The notes below the pieces were generated by a model. That model worked only from the letters and a program-made list of their open reading frames with translations. It was not told the origin of the DNA and did no database searches. This document shows, piece after piece, positions 45,293-53,400 of a stretch of DNA of 64,000 nt (its first letter is position 1; the number at the start of each line of letters is the position of its first letter). The stretch comes from Cytophagales bacterium (lineage in GTDB: Bacteria > Bacteroidota > Bacteroidia > Cytophagales > Cyclobacteriaceae): positions 124,001-188,000 of the forward strand of contig JAKSDQ010000214.1 in NCBI GenBank assembly GCA_022360015.1, written 5' to 3'. A program made the translations under genes and the position numbers.

Positions 45293-45466
45293 ATGAAAAA
45301 ATCTAAAAAGCTTTTTTTGGTATTAGCAGGGCTGTTTATGTTGGTAATCCTTTACATCAGCTATGATATTGCTTCAAAAACCACCTATCCTGGCTCAAAA
45401 GGAAATCTAAAGGAACGTATCGCGCCTTCGGACACAACGAGCAACGATCCGGCTGAAAAAGACTGA
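45293..45466 (+). CDS. Small single-pass membrane protein, 57 aa
   Basis: ATG 45293 to TGA 45466 encodes a 57-residue protein: Lys-rich start (MKKSKKLFLVLAGLFMLVIL), one transmembrane helix, then the polar YISYDIASKTTYPGSKGNLK and an acidic tail. The pattern (membrane helix, then YDIxSKTTYPGSKxNLKER) looks conserved among Cytophagales small proteins as I recall them, which supports a real gene. It is flanked by dinB (divergent) and the SprB-repeat lipoprotein gene. The function is unknown. Confidence 0.65.
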   Translation: MKKSKKLFLVLAGLFMLVILYISYDIASKTTYPGSKGNLKERIAPSDTTSNDPAEKD

Positions 45467-45782
45467 AAATTTCCCTTTCCTACGTGCTACCCCATTTCCA
45501 CAAACCGGAATACATGCGTATCTGCGTTTTTTTCTGTTTTTTGTTAGTGAATAAGAAATCCCTAAATTAAAAACGTTGGGCCACCAATATTTATCCCCTA
45601 CACGAAACAATGACCACACGTATATCCCTTCCCATGAGAAGGTGTACACCCACACCCAAACTCAAACTCCATTTCTGGGCGAGAACTAATTTTGGATTTA
45701 AATCGTTATTAAATTATGATGTTGTAATTGTTTTTAATTCGATACTTCAAATTATAGTGGTATCAGGGTTTAATTAATTTGT
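45467..45782. other. 316-bp gap with one GT-rich repeat copy
   Basis: Between the 57-aa gene and the SprB-repeat gene. It contains a 25-base CA-rich element (45646-45670) related to one at 57118-57142, preceded by a 10-bp palindrome GGTGTACACC (45641-45650). No gene seen. Confidence 0.6.
45646..45670 (-). repeat. Dispersed GT-rich intergenic repeat, copy A
   Basis: On the minus strand it begins GGAGTTTGAGTTTGGG and continues TGTGGGTGT. It matches 57118-57142 at 23 of 25 positions by hand alignment. Both copies lie in short intergenic spaces and lack C on the G-rich strand. Confidence 0.55.
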
Positions 45783-46601
45783 ATGAACACTGACTTTACC
45801 AGGGGGTTACAGAGTGCCAAGGGATGGTTTTTGTTGACGGGGGTGTTTATTGGCATGGGTTTATTGTCTTCGTGTGATAGTGATGACTCGTCAGTCGATT
45901 GCTCGGTTGTTAATATAACTGTCAATGCCAGCGTAGACAACGCAGATTGTCCGGAAGCGAACGGGAGCATTACTATAGCGGCTAATGGAGGAGGAGGAAA
46001 TTTTGAATATAGCATAGACGGAACCAATTTTCAGGAGAGCAATGTATTTGCCAATCTTGAGAGCGGCAATTACACCGTCACCGCAAGGGATGGTGATGGT
46101 TGCAGCGCTGAAGCCGAAGCGGTGGTGGAATCCATCAGTGATGTCAATTTTACGACAGTCAGCAATGTCGCCGCCGGATGTGGAGGTAATGATGGCTCAC
46201 TCACAGTGATTGCCTCCGGAGGAGACGGGAGCTATCGATACAGTATTGATGACAGCGGATTTCAGGCCAGCAATCAATTTGATAATTTATCCAATGGGCT
46301 GCATACAGTAACGGTCATAGATGGCAACGATTGCCAGACTTCAGGAGAGGGTTATGTGATCAGTGGGATTAGTTTTTCAGGCCAGGTTTCGGCCATCATT
46401 GCTACTTACTGTGCTGTATCGGGCTGTCATGTAGCCGGTGAGCAGCAACCTGATCTCACGGTGTTTGCCAATATACAATCTTCGGCATCAGAAATAAGAA
46501 GCAGGACCCAAAGCAGAAACATGCCAAGGGGATCGACGTTGACTGATGAACAGATTGCTGCCATTGCCTGCTGGGTAGATGACGGGGCGCTTAACAATTG
46601 A
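45783..46601 (+). CDS. Lipoprotein with two SprB repeats and a cytochrome-c-like C-terminal domain
   Basis: This 272-aa protein has a lipoprotein signal with Cys31 (LLSSC). Residues 46-115 and 121-192 are two SprB-type beta-sandwich repeats (NGSITIAANGGGGNFEYSIDG, DGSLTVIASGGDGSYRYSIDD), the kind found in Bacteroidota adhesins. Residues 197-272 look like a small cytochrome c domain: YCAVSGCH (210-216, a CX4CH variant of the heme motif), a possible Met ligand at 247 (NMPRG) and TDEQIAAIACWVDDGA as the final helix. Heme attachment to CX4CH is uncertain. The combination suggests a surface electron carrier or a structural domain derived from one. A double-hairpin terminator follows. Confidence 0.85.
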   Translation: MNTDFTRGLQSAKGWFLLTGVFIGMGLLSSCDSDDSSVDCSVVNITVNASVDNADCPEANGSITIAANGGGGNFEYSIDGTNFQESNVFANLESGNYTVTARDGDGCSAEAEAVVESISDVNFTTVSNVAAGCGGNDGSLTVIASGGDGSYRYSIDDSGFQASNQFDNLSNGLHTVTVIDGNDCQTSGEGYVISGISFSGQVSAIIATYCAVSGCHVAGEQQPDLTVFANIQSSASEIRSRTQSRNMPRGSTLTDEQIAAIACWVDDGALNN

Positions 46602-46616
46602 TTTAAGATATAGCTC

Positions 46617-46638
46617 AAAATTGTTTTCAAACAATTTT
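46617..46638. terminator. Inverted repeat, first of two hairpins
   Basis: A perfect 10-bp inverted repeat, AAAATTGTTT and its complement, separated by 2 bases, 16 bp after the SprB-repeat gene stop. It is AT-rich and weak by itself, but lies directly next to the stronger hairpin at 46639. Confidence 0.5.
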
Positions 46639-46680
46639 AAATGCCGGTATGTTCTTTCCGGGTTCCGGCATTTTTATTTT
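46639..46680. terminator. Bidirectional terminator between the SprB-repeat and OmpA genes
   Basis: AAATGCCGG (46639-46647) pairs with CCGGCATTT (46665-46673) around a 17-nt loop and is followed on the plus strand by TTATTTTT. The stop codon of the convergent OmpA gene (46674-46676) lies in the T tract. It should end transcription from both sides. Confidence 0.75.
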
Positions 46681-47714
46681 TCCAGAATTTCTATCTCTAC
46701 CCGGCTGTTGAGACTTGATTTAGCCGAATTTAACGGGTAGAGGGTCTTTTCTCCACCCCAGCCCTTGATCTCGATCCTGTCCGGTAAAATCCCTTTTTCA
46801 TTTAAATATCTGCTGATTATCTTGGCACGCTCCACAGAAAGCAATACGGCATCACCGTTTACGTAGTCATTTTTTGAGTTGGTCTGAAAATAGTTTTTAT
46901 TTTTTTTGCCCATCGTAATAATCTCGCCTCTGAAATCACCATTAGTATGGCCGTGAATGCGGATTTTTATATCGCTATTGTCACGCATGATAGACAACAA
47001 TTTGTTTAAGTCTGATTCAGACGATTGTTGCAGGATGGCAGCATTTCTGTGAAATAGCAAATTATTAAAAATAATAATATCCCCGGTTTCAGCTTTTTCC
47101 ATCTGTTCAATGGGATTTTGATTGGTCAAGGTCTTGTTAACGGAGGTGACAGTATCTTGGCCTGAATCAGTAAAACTGTTACTGGGATTGTCTTGTTCTT
47201 CTGCTATTTGTCCAATAATTGGTAATAAGGACGCATGATCGATAGCAGGAGCCGGGTCTTCAACCTTGACTGCAGGACGCTTTTTTTGCAGTTTGAGATG
47301 GGGATTTTGGATGGTTTTGCGTTCATTTTTAACCATCGGGGGTTGACTGCCCGGAAACCTGTCGAACTGGTGTTTGTAATACCATGCTTCCCTGAAATAG
47401 GGGTCGACCCTTAATTCGTGCAGCTTATTCAACGTAGTGTGCTTGTCATCTGATTGAAAGGCAAACACATAGTAGCTGTTTTTAATGGTATTAAAAAAGT
47501 AATCGGTGCTTTCTATAAAAAACCGGGCCTGACGGACATGTTTTATGGCATTTAACTCCTCCTGATAAGTCCCTATGATTACAAAGTAGGTAGTAAATGG
47601 CACTTCCTGATAGCCTGTTATACATGCGCCGTTGCTTTTGCCAACTATAAAAACCAACAACAGAAATAACCTCGGAAACAGCCGGTGATTGGGTTTGGTT
47701 TTTTTTGGTTTCAC
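46674..47714 (-). CDS. SPOR-like plus OmpA C-terminal domain envelope protein
   Basis: The start is GTG 47714, since an in-frame stop lies shortly upstream and there is no early ATG. The 346-aa protein has a signal peptide (LFPRLFLLLVFIVGKSNG). Residues 36-115 form a SPOR-like region (YFVIIGTYQEELNAIKHVRQAR, YYVFAFQSDDKHTTLNKLHELR, DPYFREAWYYKH), as seen in Bacteroidota proteins linked to gliding and type IX secretion. A disordered linker follows, then an OmpA peptidoglycan-binding domain (IKIRIHGHTNGDFRG, LSVERAKIISRYLNEKGI, DRIEIKGWGGEKTLYPLN, LNSRVEIEIL). It probably links the outer membrane to the cell wall. The DGR/TNG-type residues of the peptidoglycan site are only partly conserved. 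Confidence 0.88.
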   Translation of the reverse strand: MKPKKTKPNHRLFPRLFLLLVFIVGKSNGACITGYQEVPFTTYFVIIGTYQEELNAIKHVRQARFFIESTDYFFNTIKNSYYVFAFQSDDKHTTLNKLHELRVDPYFREAWYYKHQFDRFPGSQPPMVKNERKTIQNPHLKLQKKRPAVKVEDPAPAIDHASLLPIIGQIAEEQDNPSNSFTDSGQDTVTSVNKTLTNQNPIEQMEKAETGDIIIFNNLLFHRNAAILQQSSESDLNKLLSIMRDNSDIKIRIHGHTNGDFRGEIITMGKKNKNYFQTNSKNDYVNGDAVLLSVERAKIISRYLNEKGILPDRIEIKGWGGEKTLYPLNSAKSSLNSRVEIEILEK

Positions 47715-48272
47715 TTGTTTTGTGCGGTTTTAGCTACAGTTTTTGATTGTATCTGTGTTAAAAAATCTTCCTTTGAGGATCAATCAAATCTTAAGCAAAC
47801 TGTCTGAACCTTTATTGCATTCTCACACTTATGGCATCGAAAATAATATATTACCTATCGATTTCCAAACAATTATCATTCGTGCAAAAGTTTGAAAACC
47901 CAAAAAATTGTACTTTATGTATATAATAGAAGATAAGCAAAAAATTTGGAATTTGATCCCGGCTCACTTGAGCAGTCTAAATTGGCATGTACAATGAACA
48001 GTTCAGCTTTTTGTAGCTAATATTCATGAAAACAAATAGTTATACAAACCTTAGGGAAAGAAAGGCTTTTATAACAAACATGTCTGCTTTTTAACACCAG
48101 CCTATCCATATGCCTGATGTGGGGGGAGATAGAGTTTTGCCTTTTATAAAGAGCATTAATTTTTGAAATACCTCGGCGGGCTATTAAAAAGCCATTGCTA
48201 AACGCGTGTTGTAGTAAATCACGTTTTTAACAATGGCTTACTTAATCGAATAGTTATACTTCCCGTGAGGTC
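47715..48272. other. 558-bp gap with the susD-4 terminator
   Basis: AT-rich. Apart from the hairpin at 48189-48239 I see no gene or motif. It presumably also carries the promoter of the OmpA gene. Confidence 0.6.
48189..48239 (-). terminator. Intrinsic terminator of the susC-4/susD-4 operon
   Basis: AAGCCATTG (48189-48197) pairs with CAATGGCTT (48231-48239), with a second inner pairing of TAAACG and CGTTTTTA. Reading leftward the stem is followed by TTTTTAATAG. It lies 33 bp after the susD-4 stop. Confidence 0.75.
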
Positions 48273-49628
48273 CTAGCCTCCCTGCTGGCCGATTTCGGGA
48301 TCAGGTCTGGGAAATTGTAAATGTACAATATCACCGGCCCTGTCAATGGGTAATTCATCCAGTCTTCCATATCTTCTTAAATCAATCCAACGATGACCTT
48401 CAAACCACAGGGAATACCTTCTTTGTTTCAGCATCTCATCGATCAATGACGGTTGATCGACCGTACCTGAAAAATTATTCAAACCATGCGTATTTCTGAT
48501 CAGGTTCAGGGCATTCAACGCCTCAGTGAATCTGTTTTCCCGGATGTTGGCTTCTGCGTAGATCAGGATTAACTCTTCATTTCTTATCATGGGGATCGCA
48601 TCTGTTTGAGATTGGTATCGATTAACATCATAATCGCTACTCAGCCCTGCCTGTGTAGCGGGCCCCACATCAGGGTCGTCGATATCCCTCAAAGCAACTT
48701 TAGATAATCTGGTATCTCCCGGTTCTGCCTCATCGACCCATTCTTCCCGCGCTGCTCTGATATCTCCGGTGGCATTCAAGCCTATAAACAGTTGATTTAA
48801 CTGGTCACCGCTGCTGGTGGAATATGAGTAAAAGACACCGTTATCAAAATCCCCGCTCATATCAAAAAAAGAATCCCCGATAATGGTCAGGGCCTCTGCA
48901 TAGTTGCCACGGTAAACGGCCACTCTTGCTGCCAATCCCCGGTTAAATTGGTTAAAGGTTGAAGGCGCAGTAAAGTTCGTAAAACCTGAACTCAAGGTAA
49001 AAAGAAACTCGTCACCAGCCGCGTTTAATTCATTGTTAGCCTCATCTAATAGTAAAGCGATGGCGGTAAACGCTTCATCTTTGGAGACAAAAGCCCCCAG
49101 GTTATCGGGATCTACCACATCAATCCTAATGCCGTTTTCATACTGAACATTCAAATTCATCAGTAATTCATGGGCAATGATGGTTCTGGCAAAACCCAAA
49201 TAACCGTTTTTTTCTTCGTCACTAATGTCAGCGTTGGTACTATTGACAGCTTCTATCAGAATATTGGCATTTTTTATGGCCCGGTACCGGGCAAAATAGT
49301 TTCTGGTAGTATAAAAGGCATTATCGTCCAGGGCCCCGCCTCCCTGTCCTAACAGATCTGACACAAACCTGGGGTCTGAGCCCGAAAATCTGTAATACTC
49401 TCTGCCTATAATCCCTACATTATCAAAATAGATCTGAAGGTCGGTTCTCATTTCGGAAAGTGTTCCGAATACCAGGTTGTTTAATTGTGCGCTATTGGCA
49501 TTTTCCAATACCCCACTCAACGATGGGCTGTTGGGATCCATTTGGTCGCTGATTTCGCAGGCCATGATTGATGAAAGGATCAATACGATGGTTATGATAT
49601 TTTTATATCGTTTCATTTTTTTACGCAT
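48273..49628 (-). CDS. SusD/RagB-family outer-membrane lipoprotein (pair 4)
   Basis: This 451-aa protein has a lipoprotein signal with Cys24 (SIMAC); ATG 49628 and ATG 49616 are both possible starts. YRAIKNANILIEAVNST, NGYLGFARTIIAHELLMNLNVQY, PMIRNEELILIYAEANIRE and EMLKQRRYSLWFEGHRWIDLRRYGRLDELP are SusD features. It ends FPRPDPEIGQQGG rather than the usual NPGY, a small divergence. It begins 6 bp after susC-4. No enzymes or regulators are adjacent, so its ligand is unknown. Confidence 0.95.
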   Translation of the reverse strand: MRKKMKRYKNIITIVLILSSIMACEISDQMDPNSPSLSGVLENANSAQLNNLVFGTLSEMRTDLQIYFDNVGIIGREYYRFSGSDPRFVSDLLGQGGGALDDNAFYTTRNYFARYRAIKNANILIEAVNSTNADISDEEKNGYLGFARTIIAHELLMNLNVQYENGIRIDVVDPDNLGAFVSKDEAFTAIALLLDEANNELNAAGDEFLFTLSSGFTNFTAPSTFNQFNRGLAARVAVYRGNYAEALTIIGDSFFDMSGDFDNGVFYSYSTSSGDQLNQLFIGLNATGDIRAAREEWVDEAEPGDTRLSKVALRDIDDPDVGPATQAGLSSDYDVNRYQSQTDAIPMIRNEELILIYAEANIRENRFTEALNALNLIRNTHGLNNFSGTVDQPSLIDEMLKQRRYSLWFEGHRWIDLRRYGRLDELPIDRAGDIVHLQFPRPDPEIGQQGG

Positions 49629-49634
49629 TAAGAA

Positions 49635-52625
49635 TTAAAAGCCTATGTTAAGATGGAAAAACACCCGTCTCGAAGAAGGGAAGGGGGCTACTTCAACACC
49701 GGTCGAAATGCTGTTACTGCCGAAGTTTGAAACTTCCGGATCATAGCTGTTATAACCGGAGAAAAGTAACAGATTATTTCCGGAAACCCCAACCCTGACT
49801 CTTTCAACACTACCGTTGAAAATAGTCTTCAAAAGACTGGCAGGGAGCGTATAGTAAAGCGATACTTCCCTGAGTTTAAGATAGGTAGCATCTTCGATAA
49901 ACACAGTTGCATTGTTTCTGTCGGTAAAAGCATTTATTCTTTCCTGACCATTGACCACACCGTCGCCATTGTCATCATCATCGAAGTCATGCGTAGTGCC
50001 GGCAAAATCTGCCAACAGGTTGGTGAGGTTTATGTTATCGCCTCCTTCTTTCCAATGCCAAAGCATGGAGAATTCAAACCGTTTAAAAAAGATAACATTA
50101 TTGAACCAGGATAATTGAAAATCAGGTTCCGAATCACCTATTTTAGTTTCACCATCTGCCGCCGGAGAGGGGCCGACAATTTGAGTAGCTGAAGATCCCT
50201 CCTGAATTCTGAATATTCCCAGGAAGCTGGCAAAACCACCGTTTGGCGCGTCAAAGGCCGGTACATCGAGTCTTTCAACCTCTGACCGGTTCAGCCAAAA
50301 ATTCACCTTGGAATTCCACTGAACCTTGGCCTGGTTGATAGGAGAGGCCTCGATACCGAGTTCAACCCCTTGATTTCGCAATCTGCCGCCATTGATATTT
50401 CTGAATTCAAAACCCGACGAGGTGGGAACTTCCGCCCGCAGGATCAAATCATCTACCAGGCGGTTGTAATAGGTAGCCTGCAGGGTGATTGTATTGTTAA
50501 AAAAACCCAAATCAAGCCCCGTTTCAAATTCCTTAGACCGCTCAGGCCTGATTTCACTATTGCCTCGTGTCCGGCCTATCAAAGAACCGGCATTTCCGTC
50601 AATGTTTGCACCTTCAAAAATCGTGAAGGCCGGTTGTTGCAGGTCAACAGGATCAGGAGTCGGCACTCCGCCTGATTCACCATAAGCCGCCCTTACTTTC
50701 AGTTGGCTGATTATGTTGGTGTTAAAGAGATCAAAATTATGCAGGTTACCGGCGGCAGAAAATTTAGGGTAGCCAAACAATTTATTAGGATCACCATTCA
50801 GAGATGACTTATCAGCACGGATACCTGCTGCCAGTATAATTTTGTCGCCCCAATTGGCCTCTTGCTGAAAGAAATAGCCGACGTCTTCAGTTTCCAGTTC
50901 CCTGTTGAAAACATTGATTGATCCCGCCTGCTCCAGGTTGGTTTGACCGCCAATCAGTTGCGTGGCCTGCGTGGTGGATCGTTCTTGTTGAAATAATAGT
51001 CTGGCAGTTCCCAGTTGCGAGGTCAAATCCCAATCGGAAATACCTGTATTGAATACCAGGATCGCTGATGTGTTTACATTCAGAAAGTTGTGATCCCCTC
51101 TTGAAAAGAATCCGTTGGTAGCGGAGGCACCCGCGATTTGCCATTGCAGGATTTCAGGAAAATGTACCTTTGTTTCGGTGGTGTAACTGTCTATGCCTCC
51201 ATTTAATTGCAATTTCAGGAAGCTGTTACGCTGCCGTATCAGGTTGATATTTAATTTGCCCCCGCCGATAAATCTGTTAGTAGTGGAATTTACCGTAGAC
51301 AGATCCCGGGTTTGGAGAAAATTGGATGAGGCAAAAGGATTGTTGGGGTAGTTGCCATCTTCATCCGGAAATAAATCAGCCCATGGAGGGGTGTTCACCA
51401 AAGAAATACCTATTGAAACACCTGCATTGTCATTATTGGTAAGTGAACGGTCTGCCGATGAGTTGATGAAGTTGGTAGAAACGCCGAATTCAAATGCATC
51501 TGAAATTTTATGGTCTATGTTGGCTCTTACAGTTCGCCTTTCAAAGCCGGTGCCCTTCACGATTCCTTCCTCATCTACGATAGAGGCACCGACATAAAAC
51601 TTGGTTTTTTCCGTGCCGCCTGTTGCGCTGATTCTGGTATTGGATAAAATACCGGTTTCACCGTATAATTCATCCTCATAGTCTATAAGCCTGCCATTGT
51701 CCCTGGCTGCCCTGAAGGCTTCCAGTTGTGCCGCAGGTACGTTAGCTTCGGTGAAGGTACGCTGCCCCAGGCTGTTTAATATGGAGGTAAACCCAATGTC
51801 CTGGGAAAAGTTAATGTTCGTTTTTCCCTCTTTCCCTCTTTTGGTGGTAATGATCACTACCCCTGCATTGGCCCTAGCCCCATAAATCGCAGCGGCTGAA
51901 GCCCCTTTAAGTATTTCAATGCTTTCGATATCATTCGGATCCAGATCGGCAATTCTGTTAGCAGCGTTGTCTTGTTCGTCTGCTATTTCTCCATTGGTTC
52001 TGGATAAAGAAGCATTATTGGTGCCGGGAGAAACCGCAGAGTTGTCTATATACACCCCGTCAATAATGTACAATGGTTCCGAGCTGCCATTAATGGTGGT
52101 TACTCCCCGCAGCCTCATGGATATACCTCCTCCGGGCGCACCGGAATTGGCTACTATGTTGGCACCGGTTAATTTACCATACAACGCGCCATCAAGCGTC
52201 TGAGGGTTTGTTGAGCCCGTCAGGTCCTTGGCCGAAACGGTGGAGACCGCATTGGCCAGGTTACTTCTTTTGACTGTACTGGCTAACCCTGTAATTACCA
52301 CTTCTTCCAATCTTGCGACATCTTCTTCCATCATTACATTGAATGGAGAGGATACATTGGAAAGAGGTATTTCCTGCGTCAAATAGCCGATGTAGGAAAA
52401 TATTAAAATGCCGTCAGGGTCGTCCACGACAAGACTGAAATTTCCATCGGCGTCGGTAATCACTCCGGCCGTGCTGCCTTTGATGATCACATTAACACCA
52501 GCCAAGGTTTCGTTGCTGATTTTGTCTAATACTTTGCCACTTACGGTGACTTGTTGTGCCCAGGCCTTGGTTCCATAAATGGCCGTAAGTAAAATGATAA
52601 GATAATACAGATATAGGTTTTTCAT
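49635..52625 (-). CDS. SusC/RagA-family TonB-dependent transporter (pair 4)
   Basis: This 996-aa protein has a signal peptide (LIILLTAIYGTKAWAQ), a CarboxypepD_reg-like domain (VSGKVLDKISNETLAGVNVIIKG), the plug (LDGALYGKLTGANIVANSGAP, LYIIDGVYIDNS, AAAIYGARANAGVVIITTKRG) and the barrel ending VFFHLNIGF. The plug has an insert (SLSRTNGEIADEQDNAANR) between the VDG and IES motifs, an extension seen in a subset of SusC proteins. There is no STN domain. With the SusD below it, it imports an unknown oligomeric nutrient. Confidence 0.97.
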   Translation of the reverse strand: MKNLYLYYLIILLTAIYGTKAWAQQVTVSGKVLDKISNETLAGVNVIIKGSTAGVITDADGNFSLVVDDPDGILIFSYIGYLTQEIPLSNVSSPFNVMMEEDVARLEEVVITGLASTVKRSNLANAVSTVSAKDLTGSTNPQTLDGALYGKLTGANIVANSGAPGGGISMRLRGVTTINGSSEPLYIIDGVYIDNSAVSPGTNNASLSRTNGEIADEQDNAANRIADLDPNDIESIEILKGASAAAIYGARANAGVVIITTKRGKEGKTNINFSQDIGFTSILNSLGQRTFTEANVPAAQLEAFRAARDNGRLIDYEDELYGETGILSNTRISATGGTEKTKFYVGASIVDEEGIVKGTGFERRTVRANIDHKISDAFEFGVSTNFINSSADRSLTNNDNAGVSIGISLVNTPPWADLFPDEDGNYPNNPFASSNFLQTRDLSTVNSTTNRFIGGGKLNINLIRQRNSFLKLQLNGGIDSYTTETKVHFPEILQWQIAGASATNGFFSRGDHNFLNVNTSAILVFNTGISDWDLTSQLGTARLLFQQERSTTQATQLIGGQTNLEQAGSINVFNRELETEDVGYFFQQEANWGDKIILAAGIRADKSSLNGDPNKLFGYPKFSAAGNLHNFDLFNTNIISQLKVRAAYGESGGVPTPDPVDLQQPAFTIFEGANIDGNAGSLIGRTRGNSEIRPERSKEFETGLDLGFFNNTITLQATYYNRLVDDLILRAEVPTSSGFEFRNINGGRLRNQGVELGIEASPINQAKVQWNSKVNFWLNRSEVERLDVPAFDAPNGGFASFLGIFRIQEGSSATQIVGPSPAADGETKIGDSEPDFQLSWFNNVIFFKRFEFSMLWHWKEGGDNINLTNLLADFAGTTHDFDDDDNGDGVVNGQERINAFTDRNNATVFIEDATYLKLREVSLYYTLPASLLKTIFNGSVERVRVGVSGNNLLLFSGYNSYDPEVSNFGSNSISTGVEVAPFPSSRRVFFHLNIGF

Positions 52626-53036
52626 GTTAACAATGGGTTAGGTTGAAGAATATTTATTACTGAAGAATAATTATTAGCTCAATGACATTAATATCTAATC
52701 TATCATAATTATGGAAGTAAAGTTATACCCTGAAATAAGGGATATCTTATGACTTAAATGATTGGCTGAAAGGGTGTTACCGGGTTTTGACCAGGTTCAG
52801 GTACACGTTTTGCAAAAACTTACCATTAGTACGGTGCTAGCTATACAAAGTTCCTTAGTTTTGGAAATGTTCACTTATTGTATACCAAAAGTCATTAAAA
52901 TTTATGCCTGGTACCGGAATTTGTTAACTTGCCAGGCATAGCTTGTAAAGAGATGATGGGGTGATCGCCATACTATGACTGCGTGGAGAAATAGGTTTAA
53001 TGCCTTAAACCCCAAAACGGGTTAAAGTAAATTGGG
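52626..53036. other. 411-bp gap upstream of susC-4
   Basis: Should hold the susC-4 promoter and the end of the ArsC-like operon. A weak imperfect stem near 53004-53027 (TTAAACCC with GGGTTAA) could terminate the latter. No gene seen. Confidence 0.5.
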
Positions 53037-53390
53037 CTACTCCATTAAAGACATCCTTAATGCCTCGATATTTTTTTTTGAATTGCCGATAAAAATTTGA
53101 TTGTCAACGATAAAAACCGGTCGTTTTAAGAAAGTATATTCCTCCAGCATGTATTTTTTATAGTCTTCTTCCGTAAGGTTTTTATCCCTGAGCCCCCAGG
53201 CTTTGTATTTCATGGCTACACGGCTGAATAATGCCTCATAACTGCCTGCTAACGCTTTCATCTCTTCAATTTGTGCTTCAGTGATGGGTTGGGTCTTGAT
53301 ATCCTGTTTTTCAAAACCTCCCAGGGGCAATTCGCCCATGATCCTTTTGCAGGTGGTGCAGGTTGAAAGATAATATACTTTGTTGGCCAT
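53037..53390 (-). CDS. ArsC/Spx-family thioredoxin-fold protein
   Basis: This 117-aa protein has the ArsC/Spx fold: VYYLSTCTTCKRI with a CXXC at residues 11-14, IKTQPITEAQIEEMKALAGSYEALFSRVAMKYKAWG, and the cis-Pro strand FLKRPVFIVDNQIFIGNS. Related proteins reduce arsenate with glutathione or thioredoxin, or (Spx) act on RNA polymerase. The CXXC and the spacing fit a redox protein; the exact subfamily is not clear. No other arsenic genes are near. It starts 10 bp after the TPR-CHAT gene, so the two are co-transcribed, an unexplained pairing. Confidence 0.85.
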   Translation of the reverse strand: MANKVYYLSTCTTCKRIMGELPLGGFEKQDIKTQPITEAQIEEMKALAGSYEALFSRVAMKYKAWGLRDKNLTEEDYKKYMLEEYTFLKRPVFIVDNQIFIGNSKKNIEALRMSLME

Positions 53391-53400
53391 ATTTACCGGA

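Noticed and set aside
45407-45655. 82-codon leftward frame overlapping the 57-aa gene
   Set aside because: Passes through noncoding low-complexity sequence and has no signal, domain or convincing start.
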